A stretch of DNA of 64,000 nt. It comes from Marinovum algicola (GTDB taxonomy: Bacteria > Pseudomonadota > Alphaproteobacteria > Rhodobacterales > Rhodobacteraceae). The position numbers and the translations under genes were made by a program. Shown here piece by piece: positions 1-9,363 of this stretch. The first letter of the stretch is position 1. The number at the start of each line of letters is the position of its first letter. The DNA lies in the NCBI RefSeq assembly GCF_900109145.1, contig NZ_FNYY01000011.1:1-64000 (forward strand), in the 5' to 3' direction. The notes beneath the pieces are model-generated. The model ran no database searches, was not told where the DNA came from, and saw nothing but the letters and a program-made list of their open reading frames with translations.

Positions 1-146
1 TCGAGGGACGCCATCTCGCGCTGAAGCCGCTGCCGTTCGGCATCCAGATCGGCCAGACGCGCTCGAACCCGCGCCATTTCCTCCCCGATGTCGCTCTTTT
101 CTGCCACCCGCGGTTTCCACCCAATCTTTTCCCTTCCGCCAAGCAT
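1..146 (-). CDS. Possible 5' end of a coiled-coil protein (partial, runs off left edge)
   Basis: An open frame on the minus strand starts at an ATG at 144-146 and runs off the left edge without a stop. Its last 25 or so visible residues (EEMARVRARLADLDAERQRL and on) form a charged heptad pattern typical of a coiled coil. Such N-terminal coiled coils precede primase or helicase domains in some plasmid and defence proteins, but only 48 codons are visible, so no function can be given. The start is uncertain, since several ATG and GTG codons are available and none has a well-spaced ribosome binding site. It would be divergent from the truncated helicase gene to its right. Confidence 0.3.
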   Translation of the reverse strand, partial: MLGGREKIGWKPRVAEKSDIGEEMARVRARLADLDAERQRLQREMASL

Positions 147-348
147 AAAGCGCGAAACGGACTGGCGTAAGCGGGTCTTCCCGATCGTCAGCACGGCCAC
201 TGAGCGGAGAGTTGGAGGGGGAGTTCATGGAAGATGTCCTTCTGCGGTTGAGAGCAGAGGCGTCATGATTATCCAAAGTGGAAACCCGAAAATGAATCAG
301 CAGAACAACAGGTTGAAATCCCGAACTCCGCATAACGGTGACGCGGCA

Positions 349-2148
349 TATTACGTGTTGGGCTATCTCGAACAGGCCTTCCCGATCCATGCGCAAAAGC
401 TGGTCGAGATCGACGGCAACATGGTGGCGGAACCCTTGCGCGACGAGACCGGCGCGCTGGTCGTCTCGCGCGAGGCGCTCGCCCTGCGCGATGCGGCAAT
501 GATGGAACTGATGACACTGGCGCCGATCCCCTCGGCGCTCGTTCAGATCCTCTGGGCCTTCGGCGATGAAGCCGTAGCCGAAGTCACCGGGCGCTCCATC
601 CGCCCTTTGAAGGCCGAGGATGGTCATCTCTTCATCGAGAAGCGCGCCGCCAGCAGCAATTCCTCCGAGACCCAAGCCTTCATGGAAGGCGAGAAGAACA
701 TCCTGATCTTCTCCGATGCGGGTGGCACGGGCCGCTCCTATCATGCCGCGCAGACGGCGAAGAACCAGAAACGGCGGCGGCACTACCTGCTGGAGCCAGG
801 CTGGCGCGCCGACGCGGCCATTCAAGGTCTTGGCCGCACGCATCGCTCGGCCCAGGTCAGCGCGCCCTTCTTCCGGGTCTGCACCTCGGATGTGCATGGC
901 GAGAAACGCTTCACCTCGACGATCAGCAAACGGCTCGACCAGCTGGGGGCGCTCACCAAGGGCCAGCGAGAAACCGGCTCGCAGGGGATGTTCCGCGAGG
1001 AGGACAATCTCGAAAGCCCGATCGCGCGAGCGGCGCTGCGCGGCTACTATGCAGATCTGGCTGCCGGACGCGCCGAGGCGATGAGCTATGAGAGCTTCAC
1101 CGACTGGACCGCTTTGCGGCTGATCGACAAGGACGGGGTGCTGCTGGAAGAGCTTCCCCCCATCCAACGCTTCCTCAACCGGGTGCTGGCGCTGCCGATC
1201 CACATGCAGAACGCGCTCTTTACAGAGTTCATGAGGCGGATCGCGGATCAGACGGAACGTGCGCGGGCGGCCGGAACACTCGATCTCGGAGTGGAGACGC
1301 TGCGTGGTGAAAAGATCGAGCAGGTCGGGGCGGAGGACCTCTGGACCTGCCCGAAACCCGGCGCGGTGACGCGGATCATCGGGCTCGAGGTGACGGACCC
1401 GGTGCATGTGCTGTCCGCGGATGAAGCGCTCTCGCGCAATCCGGACAAACAGCCGATGGTCAACCGCGCGTCCGGTCGTGCTGCGCTGATCTCGGCGCGG
1501 CCGATGCAGATGTATGACGAGGATGTCGTGACGCTGATGCGTAAGGCGGTGCGGCCCAATGGCTCCAGCTACCTCGAGGAGACCCGGTTTGAAGCCTCCG
1601 CCTGGGAAGAGATCGGGAAGTCCGAATTCATCCGGCTCTGGGATGATGAAGCAGCTACTCTGCCAGAAACCACCACGACCAAGCTCTACCTGCTGACCGG
1701 GCTGCTCTTGCCGATCTGGAAGGACATCCCGACCACCAATGAGCGCATCTACCGGGTCACGCCCGACGGCGGAACCAGCATGATCGGCCGCACGCTGAGC
1801 GAAGAGGGCGCGGCAGCGCTGCGCGCGCGTTTCCTCGTCTCCAACCCGCAAACGACAGAGGAGATGCTGACCGCCGTCCTGGGCACCACCTCTCCGGTCG
1901 ATCTGGGCCGGGGTCTGACCCTGACCCGCCGCCGTGTCGCGGGCGAAATGCGCCTCGAGCTGGGCGGTGCGGACAAGGGCATGATCGATGGCCTCAAGGC
2001 AATGGGGTGTTTCACGGAGATCATCGCCTTCCAGCTTCGCGTGTTCCTGCCGCATGGGGACGGTGTCGACACATTGGGCATCCTCTCCCGGATTGTTGGA
2101 ACCGGACCAGACGCCGCGCAGGACGTGGCTTCAGTGGCAGCGGAATAG
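349..2148 (+). pseudogene. Strawberry-notch-family helicase, 5'-truncated remnant
   Basis: About 600 residues match my recollection of the C-terminal half of the large strawberry-notch (SBNO) SF2 helicase/methyltransferase proteins carried by alphaproteobacterial plasmids. Recognisable blocks are VAEVTGRS, the helicase motif region ILIFSDAGGTGRSYHAA and the arginine-finger region IQGLGRTHRS. The methyltransferase part and the first RecA lobe (DEAD/Walker A), normally roughly 800-1,000 residues upstream, are absent. The family match begins near codon YVLGYLEQAF at about 349. The open frame extends upstream to 88 with unrelated sequence, so a deletion or insertion boundary probably lies near 300-350. 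A shortened protein could still be made from ATGs at 265 or 292. It lacks the ATP-binding lobe and is probably non-functional as a helicase. The next gene follows after 14 nt. Confidence 0.75.
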
Positions 2149-2162
2149 GTGAAGGGGCGATC

Positions 2163-2468
2163 ATGACACTCGAAGAGATCAAAGCCGCCATCGATGCAGG
2201 TCAGACCGTACATTGGGCCAACACCGGCTACCGCGTGCACAAGGACAGCCTCGGCCAGTACCTGATCACGTTTGAGCCGAACGGCAGCACCATCGGGCTG
2301 ACCGACCACAGCGGGCAGCGGTTGAACGGGGATGACGCAGAGTTCTTTATCGCAGGACCGGAGGGTGGCGACGAGAAAAGCAAGGACAGCCAACTGAGAC
2401 CAGACGGGCAGGGGAGGGGCGTCGTACCCGGCGGGAAGGTGGCACAGTCTCTCAGGCGCCAGCGCTGA
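2163..2468 (+). CDS. Small conserved plasmid protein of unknown function
   Basis: A 101-residue protein starting at an ATG with a purine-rich site (GAAGGGG) about 6 nt upstream, just after the truncated helicase, so probably in the same operon. The first 65 residues (MTLEEIKAAIDAG...) look like a compact, well-conserved domain. It has the kind of sequence seen in small hypothetical proteins near DUF736 and SBNO genes on Rhodobacterales plasmids. The last 35 residues are Gly/Lys/Arg-rich and low in complexity; they may be read-through sequence after loss of the original stop. No catalytic motif is visible and no function is assigned. Confidence 0.6.
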   Translation: MTLEEIKAAIDAGQTVHWANTGYRVHKDSLGQYLITFEPNGSTIGLTDHSGQRLNGDDAEFFIAGPEGGDEKSKDSQLRPDGQGRGVVPGGKVAQSLRRQR

Positions 2469-2592
2469 ACTGAAGGTTGGGAAGAAAGGAAAGCGAGCTT
2501 TCTGGTTTGTGATCCCAGGAGGGGTCGAAAAAGCAATCCCGGATGCGCTGGCAAGGACGTCAGGCACCGGACATATCAGAAGGAACCATCCC

Positions 2593-3321
2593 ATGTTCGC
2601 AGGAACCCTGACCCGCAACACCGAAACCGCAGCCGCCCAATACTCCGGCATGATCCATTCGACACGTTTCGACATCGCCATCCAGCTCGAGACCCGCCCG
2701 AAAATGTCCGAGCGCAGCCCGGATTACGACGTGACCGCGGTCAACAAGTCTGGCCGCAAGGTGCGCATCGGTACCGCATGGAACGAGACCGGCAATACCA
2801 GTGGCAACCCCTACATCTCGATGCAGATCGATGTCGGCCTCGGCCCATTCCGTGTCAATGCGGTGCAGACGCTGGAGGCGCGTGCGGCGCAGAGCGGCGA
2901 ATTCGAGATCATCCCGCTTGTCTCGAACGGCCTCATGAAATCCGGCTCGATCTCGGGCGAGTTGACCGCGATGGACGCCGACAACGCCTTTGCCGGCTAC
3001 ATCGCCAACATGATGTTCGACCTCGATTTCATGTTGATCGAGAACGACTACAAGTCCGAGGACACCCATCCCGATTACCGGGTCGAGGTCAGCTCGCCCC
3101 GCGGCAAGCCGATCCGCGTCGGGTCTGCCTGGATGGCCAAGAGCAGCCGCACGGGCAATGAGTACCTGTCGCTGTTGATCAACACGCCCGATGGCGACCT
3201 GCGCGTCAACGCCGTGCAGAACGAGGAACAGCGCGGCGGCAAGACCTTCTCGATCATCCCGTTCATCGACGGTGGTGAGCAGCCGCAGGATGCAGGCGCG
3301 GGGCTGTCGCTGGTCGCCTGA
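2593..3321 (+). CDS. Tandem DUF736 protein
   Basis: A 242-residue protein made of two related DUF736 domains, roughly residues 25-110 and 150-230. Each holds the family pattern of 'PDYxV', a 'K/R-x-R-I/V-G-x-A-W' strand, 'GxxYxS/L' and a final 'R/K-VNAVQ' strand. DUF736 proteins are normally about 100 residues with one domain and occur almost only on plasmids and ICEs of alphaproteobacteria; their function is unknown. The ATG at 2593 has AAGGA 8 nt upstream, which decides the start over longer in-frame options. A strong terminator follows at 3353. The doubling of the domain is the odd feature. An OB-like nucleic-acid binding role is conceivable but not shown by sequence. Confidence 0.8.
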   Translation: MFAGTLTRNTETAAAQYSGMIHSTRFDIAIQLETRPKMSERSPDYDVTAVNKSGRKVRIGTAWNETGNTSGNPYISMQIDVGLGPFRVNAVQTLEARAAQSGEFEIIPLVSNGLMKSGSISGELTAMDADNAFAGYIANMMFDLDFMLIENDYKSEDTHPDYRVEVSSPRGKPIRVGSAWMAKSSRTGNEYLSLLINTPDGDLRVNAVQNEEQRGGKTFSIIPFIDGGEQPQDAGAGLSLVA

Positions 3322-3352
3322 CTACAGCAAGAGGCCTGAACAACCGAGCAGC

Positions 3353-3385
3353 AAGGGGAGCCGTGGTTACACGGTTCCCCTTTTT
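3353..3385 (+). terminator. Rho-independent terminator after the DUF736 gene
   Basis: A 13-bp stem (AAGGGGAGCCGTG with its complement, one G-U wobble) and a GTTA loop are followed directly by TTTTT. It ends the left-hand accessory operon and separates it from the convergent Qat operon. Confidence 0.85.
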
Positions 3386-3439
3386 CTTCGTCGGTATGTT
3401 TGTGGGCAACCCGACACATGACCGGCGTGAGATGTGTAC

Positions 3440-4186
3440 TTATTTCGCCAACAGTTCCGTGGCCGTCCGCCTAATTCTGGCCTCGACCGCTGAATCTTCC
3501 AAGTTATGTTCTTTGGCAATCAACCGAATGGCCCCGTGCACGTCGCCTGGAGCCTTATCAGACTGAAACGGGGCATCCGTTTCGGTGAGAAGTTGTTCTA
3601 TAGGGATCGTTTCAAGCAAGTTGCGCCCCCGTGGAGCCAGCAGCATTTGTTCGTTGACCGAAAAATAGCAGCCTAGTTCTAAAGCGCGTCTGATCTCCGC
3701 CCCCGAAGCGTTGAACCAGTGCAGAACAGGAACACAAGTGCGATGCGCCCCCGTTTTCTCGATGACATCAAGCACCTGTTTAGCGGTTCGAACACTGTGA
3801 ATGCTGATTACCTTATCGCCGAGCCTTGCGCAGAGCGCCATCACGCGTTCGAACACCAATTTCTGGCGTTCGAACGAAGGATAGAACCGGCGACCTGCAT
3901 CCAGGCCGACCTCGCCGATATACTTGGTCGAGGGAGCGAGTTCTTCGAACAGAGATAGCTCCGATGCGCGTTGCGCGACAAGCTGCGGGTGCATTCCAAG
4001 GGCTGCATGCACAAAGCGCCTGGTACGGGCCATCTCGGCGTTTCGGGCAAAAGCCTTGGGTGTAGTCGTCACTGCCAGGGTTAGGCACCGTGCGGCCTCG
4101 CAACGCGCATACTCCGCCGCCATATTCTGACAGAGGTCGAGATGGCAATGAAAGTCGACGGGGCCGGACCAGTCCGCGTCAGACAT
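3440..4186 (-). CDS. qatD: QatD, TatD-family metal-dependent hydrolase of the Qat defence system
   Basis: A 248-residue TatD-like nuclease, last gene of the Qat operon. TatD-fold motifs are in order: DFHCHLD (metal ligands His13 and His15), ALGMHPQ, YIGEVGLD (bridging Glu), ISIHS, a central LHWF and the C-terminal LTETDAPF carrying the catalytic Asp. TatD enzymes are metal-dependent DNases or hydrolases of TIM-barrel fold. In Qat, QatD is one of four proteins reported to protect against phage. The gene overlaps qatC by 8 nt, which indicates translational coupling. Length and motif set look intact. Housekeeping TatD is usually about 260 residues and not found beside QueC-like genes, so the context decides the name. 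Confidence 0.92.
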   Translation of the reverse strand: MSDADWSGPVDFHCHLDLCQNMAAEYARCEAARCLTLAVTTTPKAFARNAEMARTRRFVHAALGMHPQLVAQRASELSLFEELAPSTKYIGEVGLDAGRRFYPSFERQKLVFERVMALCARLGDKVISIHSVRTAKQVLDVIEKTGAHRTCVPVLHWFNASGAEIRRALELGCYFSVNEQMLLAPRGRNLLETIPIEQLLTETDAPFQSDKAPGDVHGAIRLIAKEHNLEDSAVEARIRRTATELLAK

Positions 4187-5519
4187 GTTTTGTCCTCACG
4201 CCCTTGAGTATCTCTGACACTTCATCCATGCCTCGGCGATACACGTCGACATATGCGTCCAGATCATCGCGGCCGAGGGGTCCTGGCTTTTGCACGAGGA
4301 ACCTTGCCCGACCGGGATTTTGCCGCAAATTCTCTGCGGCAAACATGAAGGATCGGATATTTTTGCCATCGGCAGATTTTGAGTCCAATGTGCTGGCCTT
4401 AAGGTCATCCAGAAAGTACTGTGTCGTATCGGGTCCATCGAGGCCCGCCGCAAGGGAGGCACGACGGATCAGGCAGGGGACGCAGCGTCCGCAATGCTGG
4501 GGCGGCGCGCTTTCGAAACGAACCTGCGCAGGATGGGAACAGGACATCGAGGTCGGGGCAAGTTCGGCCAGAAGGTCACGATCAAGGCACTCCCTGGCCA
4601 TCTCACCCTTAGTCTTGAAGCGATAGGGGTTTTCCAGCGACACGTTGATGCCCAAGACTTTGACGAGATCTGACATCGAGCGGATGAAATGCGGATGGGC
4701 CGTCCGCGTGCTAAGCGACCCGAGCCTATGGGCGTCCATGGGAACGTTGAGCGCGATCAACCCATTTTCGGGGATGAGCACCTTGTCTGTGGAAGCGACG
4801 GCGTCGGCCGCAACCACTGCGAGACTGTAGAAGAGGAAGGAGCGCGCCCTCTGATTGTTGTCGCTCCCGGCTTCCGGGAAATCCTTCTTTCGGAAGCCGA
4901 TATAAGCCCGGACAGATTCGAATGCGTCCTCGTGTCGGTCTTTCAATACCTCGAGCAACTGCCTCTGCGCGCTCGACGCCTCGCCGTCCCAGTAATGGCT
5001 GACCAGGAGTGGCCGCTGCCCCGAGGCGAGGAGATCGATCGCACCGATGAGACTGTCCAATCCGCCCGAGAACAGGCTCACTTGCGTGAAGTCTGTGAAG
5101 TCCATCTCTTCGGGTTGCTTCGTGAAGGACTGGAATTCGTCCGGCCGGTGACGGAACGTGAAACTCCAATGATCGCCGGTCAAGAATTGCAGCATTCGGG
5201 ACAGATGGTCGTGCTGGTGTCGCCAGAGCTCGGGCTCTGCCACGGGAACGCTGAGATCGATCATGCGCGTCCATCCGTCATCGGCGTACCGGTCCCGCGA
5301 TACGCCGGTGTCGGCGGCGTACACCGCGGTAGCCATGATCATGAGGTCGACCGCGGCCTCGCTCGGTCTCGCGCCCAGCTTGAAGAGCCGGTCCAGCAGC
5401 TGACCCAGTCCCCTGTCGAGATCCCCAAAATTGTCGACCATATCGATGATGATATCAGCCGCACCCTCAGCAGATGTCACGTCACCGCGCCCCAAACGGA
5501 CAAAGACATTTCGTCTCAT
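4179..5519 (-). CDS. qatC: QatC, QueC-like PP-loop ATPase of the Qat defence system
   Basis: A 446-residue protein with an ATP pyrophosphatase (PP-loop) core: SLFSGGLDSLIGA at about residues 148-160 is the SGGxDS signature. It also has a QueC-type C-terminal zinc cluster, one Cys followed about 20 residues later by HCGRCVPCL. QueC makes preQ0 for 7-deazaguanine modification; QatC is the larger defence version with an extra N-terminal region of about 145 residues. No other 7-deazaguanine synthesis gene (queD, queE, folE) is nearby, which argues against a housekeeping queuosine role. The start overlaps the end of qatB by 4 nt (ATGA). Confidence 0.92.
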   Translation of the reverse strand: MRRNVFVRLGRGDVTSAEGAADIIIDMVDNFGDLDRGLGQLLDRLFKLGARPSEAAVDLMIMATAVYAADTGVSRDRYADDGWTRMIDLSVPVAEPELWRHQHDHLSRMLQFLTGDHWSFTFRHRPDEFQSFTKQPEEMDFTDFTQVSLFSGGLDSLIGAIDLLASGQRPLLVSHYWDGEASSAQRQLLEVLKDRHEDAFESVRAYIGFRKKDFPEAGSDNNQRARSFLFYSLAVVAADAVASTDKVLIPENGLIALNVPMDAHRLGSLSTRTAHPHFIRSMSDLVKVLGINVSLENPYRFKTKGEMARECLDRDLLAELAPTSMSCSHPAQVRFESAPPQHCGRCVPCLIRRASLAAGLDGPDTTQYFLDDLKASTLDSKSADGKNIRSFMFAAENLRQNPGRARFLVQKPGPLGRDDLDAYVDVYRRGMDEVSEILKGVRTKHV

Positions 5520-6388
5520 TGCATGGTCTCCAGGACGGCTCCGAGCATGTCGAAGGTGTCTGCATAGACCACGGAAATGCTTCTGTCGATTTCGGATTGT
5601 GTCGGGCGCGAGCCGACATCGAACCGGCTACCAAGCGCGTCCCTGACCAGCCCCTGCGTAAAATCTCGTGTGATCCGCTCTGCCTCCCGGAAGTCGGCGT
5701 CGGACGCGGATCCGTGCAACGCGTTCGTGCCGATCTCGTTCAGGACCTTGGTAACCACGCTTCGGGTGATCACATCACACAAGAATTCATCGAGTTGATC
5801 GGGTGAAAGCTCATCGAATGCGCCTGGATCATCTTCCGCGACCTCTGCGATCGCTTCGAGCATCGCGTCACGGGCGATCGATTCATCGATCGTCCCACCA
5901 TCGGGACAGATTACCTCCGCGACGGCCTCAAGGACCTCCGCGGCTGGCCGACCCGCAAGGCCTTGAAGATCAAATCGGGCGAGCGCCGCCTCGGCACCTT
6001 CGTTCGCGACGGCGCTTGCGAGCCCGGCGACACCGGATGCGACCCTGGTAGAGTGCGGCATTCGACGTGCGGCCCCGGCTCCGCCTCCCACAGCGCTGAC
6101 GTAACCTTTCAACGCCCGTCCGAGCGACTTGCTCCCGCCACCGTTCGTGAATCGGGTGAACTGGCCGCGAGGATAGGTGAATGCGCCGCCGGGAGGGGCC
6201 AAGGCGGGCGGCGTCTGCACTGCACCCTTCTCGCCGCCCTCGTCCGGGGTCGGTTTTTCGGTGTCAGAACCATCGCTTCCGTCGTGATCGGATCCCTCTT
6301 CACCACCGCCCATGCCCGGATCGACGCCGTCGACCCAGTCCGGAACGAGGCCGGACGCGGGTCCACCGTACGAGCTCGAAGTTCCCAT
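5516..6388 (-). CDS. qatB: QatB, Qat defence system protein of unknown biochemical role
   Basis: A 290-residue protein that begins MGTSSSYGGP, the N-terminus typical of QatB. A Gly/Asp/Glu/Pro-rich, probably disordered segment follows to about residue 75, then a mostly helical domain with alternating acidic helices to the end. No catalytic motif is visible. It sits between the KAP ATPase and the QueC-like gene in the order qatA-qatB-qatC-qatD; its ATG shares one base with the qatA stop codon. By position it is the QatB subunit. What it does in the complex is not known from sequence. Confidence 0.9.
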   Translation of the reverse strand: MGTSSSYGGPASGLVPDWVDGVDPGMGGGEEGSDHDGSDGSDTEKPTPDEGGEKGAVQTPPALAPPGGAFTYPRGQFTRFTNGGGSKSLGRALKGYVSAVGGGAGAARRMPHSTRVASGVAGLASAVANEGAEAALARFDLQGLAGRPAAEVLEAVAEVICPDGGTIDESIARDAMLEAIAEVAEDDPGAFDELSPDQLDEFLCDVITRSVVTKVLNEIGTNALHGSASDADFREAERITRDFTQGLVRDALGSRFDVGSRPTQSEIDRSISVVYADTFDMLGAVLETMQ

Positions 6389-8325
6389 TATCCTGTCCCC
6401 TTCCCACGGCCGCTTCGTCCACCACCCGCAGCGAGCTGGAGCGGTTTGTTCTCATCAAGTTTGGCCCAGCCCTCTTTGAGTTTGGCAAGCTCTCGTTTGG
6501 CTTCCGCTCCGGTGAAGATCTTGTCCCAGCCCGTGGCTGCCCATGGCCCTAATTGACCACTTGGCAGGTCCGCGAGAAGGCGAACCGTAGGGGTCTGGAG
6601 ATTGGCGGATATTTTGCAAAGCTCCGCAAGGCCTTCGATGCCACCAGGTCGCTTCTTCAGATCTGTTGCGGCCCTGATCCTTGCGGCCACCACGTCAAAG
6701 ATCTGCTCGATCTCTCCGGGCGTGAGCTTTGCGATTTCTACTGCCGCTGCGCGCGCGCCTAGGGTGCTGCCGCAAAGCTTCTCGATCCAGTCCTCTTTCA
6801 GAGCGAGATTGGTGCCTGCAGTGAATAGCGCCTTGCGATCTCGGGACACGAACAAATACGGGCGCAGATCCTCGTCCGCGAGCGCGGGGGCCACCAAAGC
6901 CCATCGTCTGACCCATTCGCTCGCAAGAAGGTCGTCCTCCGGAAGTCTCTCCGTTTGACCCCGGCCCTTGGCGGTGGCCGGTTTCTTGGATTTTTCGGGC
7001 TCTTCATCATCTTTGCGCAACGCCTCCTCGAGTGTCGCAACGGTTATGGAGGAGCCGCTGACAGCGGCCTCGACCTCGAGGCGTTCGAAGAAATCGGCCT
7101 TGAAACGTTCGGCGAGCATCAGCTTGGCGAGGACCGCGGGGTTCACATCGTCACCGATCCCGCGCGCATCCGCGATGGCGAGACGGAGATTGAGCGTGTT
7201 CAAAAATCTCTTGATCTGCCTCGGGTTGCCTTGAGCGCCTTCAGCGAGCGGCAGCGCGAGTTGATCGGCGAGAATGAGCGCATTCTCCAGCTCCGCCGAG
7301 ACCGCACCGAGACGCTCTTCGATCACACCGCGGCTCAGCCCGTTCCCGTCCCAGGGACGTCTGAGTGCTTCGCGACCTAAGTTGAGCAATGTGTCGAAGG
7401 GGGCCGAACCGGTGTCGAGCGAGCTACCGGCGACGAGAAGCGTGAGATAGACCTTGGTCTCGACGTATCCCAGTGGCGGTAGTCGGAACGGCACCTGAAT
7501 GAGCTTTTCGAGGTAGTTCCGGGCATAGGTCGACGGGCCCGACGATAGTGGCAAGTCCGGGAAATGGGACCTGACGGCGTATTCGATCATTCCCTCGTCG
7601 GCGGCGATGACAAAGGCCGCGCCGGGCACGAACAGGAAGAGCCGTATCGCCTCAAGTGTCTCGATCGCCGTGGCGGGAAGGCATCTGTCCAGATCGTCAA
7701 CAACAACGACGAGGCGATCTATGTCCGCGGCCGCGAGCAGTTCCTCGAATTCCACCCTGAAGGCATGAATATGGGCAGGCAAGGTTTCGGCTTCAGGGTC
7801 GTTAAGACAATCTGTGACATTCTTGACGTACCCTGTCATATCGCCAACCGTCAGCTCTTCGCCACCGGCCAAGAGCTTCTTCCCCTGTTCCATGAGCCCG
7901 CCGAGCATGTCCGGGGATGGGATGCCGGTAAGTCCGGTCAGGGCGAGGCCACCCGCCTTGGACGCGACTTTCATAAGATCGACGCGCTTAAGCAGTTTTT
8001 TGGATGCGTCTTTCAGCTTGGTGGTGAACGCCCGATCCCGCAGCAATTGCTCTACGATCGTTTCGATGATTACGGTCTTTGCGTCTTCGAGGCCCTGGAA
8101 CAGCCAGCCGTTGAACCGGACGACGGATGTGCGATCGTCCTCTGAAAACGCGTCCTCCAGCATGAGCAACACGCTCGATTTTCCAGCACCCCAGTCCCCA
8201 TGGACGCCGACCGTGAGAGGTTCGTTTCCAGAGTCTCTGATCACCTTCGCGACCGTCGCGGAGACGGCTTCCGAGTAGATCATGTCGATGGCGGTCTCGT
8301 TATCTGGAATAATCATGAAAGTCAT
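6388..8325 (-). CDS. qatA: QatA, KAP-family P-loop NTPase of the Qat defence system
   Basis: A 645-residue KAP NTPase. Walker A GDWGAGKS is at residues 43-50 and Walker B VVVVDDLDRC near 205-215, followed by the family's 'ADEGMIEYAVR' and 'YLEKLIQVPF' helices and a lysine-rich insert around residue 460. KAP NTPases are STAND-like ATPases, often membrane-associated through segments inserted in the P-loop domain; a modest hydrophobic stretch (SKAGGLALTGLTGI) may play that part here. The start was placed at the ATG at 8325; a second ATG at 8316 and a TTG at 8349 are alternatives, and none has a strong ribosome binding site. The gene lies 132 nt downstream of the Mrr-like nuclease gene on the same strand. 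Confidence 0.93.
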   Translation of the reverse strand: MTFMIIPDNETAIDMIYSEAVSATVAKVIRDSGNEPLTVGVHGDWGAGKSSVLLMLEDAFSEDDRTSVVRFNGWLFQGLEDAKTVIIETIVEQLLRDRAFTTKLKDASKKLLKRVDLMKVASKAGGLALTGLTGIPSPDMLGGLMEQGKKLLAGGEELTVGDMTGYVKNVTDCLNDPEAETLPAHIHAFRVEFEELLAAADIDRLVVVVDDLDRCLPATAIETLEAIRLFLFVPGAAFVIAADEGMIEYAVRSHFPDLPLSSGPSTYARNYLEKLIQVPFRLPPLGYVETKVYLTLLVAGSSLDTGSAPFDTLLNLGREALRRPWDGNGLSRGVIEERLGAVSAELENALILADQLALPLAEGAQGNPRQIKRFLNTLNLRLAIADARGIGDDVNPAVLAKLMLAERFKADFFERLEVEAAVSGSSITVATLEEALRKDDEEPEKSKKPATAKGRGQTERLPEDDLLASEWVRRWALVAPALADEDLRPYLFVSRDRKALFTAGTNLALKEDWIEKLCGSTLGARAAAVEIAKLTPGEIEQIFDVVAARIRAATDLKKRPGGIEGLAELCKISANLQTPTVRLLADLPSGQLGPWAATGWDKIFTGAEAKRELAKLKEGWAKLDENKPLQLAAGGGRSGRGKGTG

Positions 8326-8457
8326 TTCTGTAGGATTTAGAGGTTTCAATAATTGTCGATTGCGCGCAGCTTTGCCGCCTCGTCGCTGGCCGAGTGATTA
8401 GTTGTAAACCGGCAGGCTTGCCCGATCTATTGGTCTTCTTTCCTCGTTCGGTTCTCG

Positions 8458-9363
8458 TCATAACAAGTCTCGAACCGGAACAAATGCTTGGTTGGTTTCA
8501 GCGGCGCGTCGCAGCTTTTCGTCAAGCACGTCGATCAATGAGAGACGGTTGTGAACGACCTGATGCAGATCCAACCCATCAGCACAGATTATATTTGTGC
8601 GTCTACCCGTCCTGAAAGCCTTGAGGCCGTCTTCGGAGAAGCCCGAATTACTGATGAAAAGCCCGCGCGCCCAAGTCGCCTTGCCTGAGACCTTTCCCGA
8701 AAAGGTTAGCAGATCGGATTGTCCCGTGCGACCAGCCTGCCATTTGGCTTCCACGAGGTATGTTTCGCCGTGCAACTTGAAGCTTCCGTCAATCTGTTCG
8801 CCTGTCAGTTTGAAAGGCGCTCGCGGCGTCAGACCATACGCGGCGAAAAGTTCGGTTAGAAAGCGCTCATATTCAAAGCCGCGCCGCTGGGGCGGGTGTT
8901 CAAATAGGCCGATCAGGCGCGCCGATAGCGTGTGCGCTAACTCGTCCGAAAGCGTGGTGTTTTTCGATGCCGCCTTCGTCTCTGGCTCGGGTTGGTCTCC
9001 CGGCAGTGAATCAAGAAACGCGGGATCGTTTAGCTCGGGCACCTTTAACGACAGACGCAAGAGGAGCACATTCAACCCATCTACCTCCGCACGGGTTAGA
9101 GGCTCTCCTTTGCCTCTGCGCCAAGTCATCGATTGCCGTACGATCGCCAGCATCAATGGGCTAAACTTGTGTCGCCGTTGACTGAGGGTTGATGACAACA
9201 TTTGGACAATCGCCGGGCGCTTGCTCCCGCCGGTCCAGTGGTCTTCGCATTGGACCTGTGCGGCCGCCAATGGGAATGCGGTCCGGGAGTTTCCGCTTCC
9301 GGGCAAGAAGTTGTAGAGCAGGTCTGCGAGATCCTCCACGCATTGTTCCTCGACGAGATTCAT
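8458..9363 (-). CDS. Mrr-like restriction endonuclease with an N-terminal helical domain
   Basis: A 301-residue protein. The C-terminal half has the Mrr-type PD-(D/E)xK fold: a '[12 protein letters not shown]' helix, Asp192 in QIDGSF, and Glu205-x-Lys207 in VEAKW, followed by a conserved FISNSGFS strand. The N-terminal 115 residues are helical with '[10 protein letters not shown]' and '[13 protein letters not shown]' blocks that I do not recognise as a named domain. The ATG at 9363 overlaps the stop of the upstream ATPase gene as ATGA, so this start is preferred over the in-frame ATG at 9381. Mrr-like enzymes often cut modified DNA. Coupling to an ATPase and adjacency to Qat make a defence role likely, but its target is unknown. 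Confidence 0.8.
   Translation of the reverse strand: MNLVEEQCVEDLADLLYNFLPGSGNSRTAFPLAAAQVQCEDHWTGGSKRPAIVQMLSSTLSQRRHKFSPLMLAIVRQSMTWRRGKGEPLTRAEVDGLNVLLLRLSLKVPELNDPAFLDSLPGDQPEPETKAASKNTTLSDELAHTLSARLIGLFEHPPQRRGFEYERFLTELFAAYGLTPRAPFKLTGEQIDGSFKLHGETYLVEAKWQAGRTGQSDLLTFSGKVSGKATWARGLFISNSGFSEDGLKAFRTGRRTNIICADGLDLHQVVHNRLSLIDVLDEKLRRAAETNQAFVPVRDLL

Noticed and set aside
2410-2480. Glycine-riboswitch-like stretch (GAAGGTGGCA followed by TCTCTCAGGC) before the DUF736 gene
   Set aside because: Only short pieces match, the stems of the aptamer could not be drawn, the stretch overlaps the end of a coding frame, and the downstream gene has no link to glycine.
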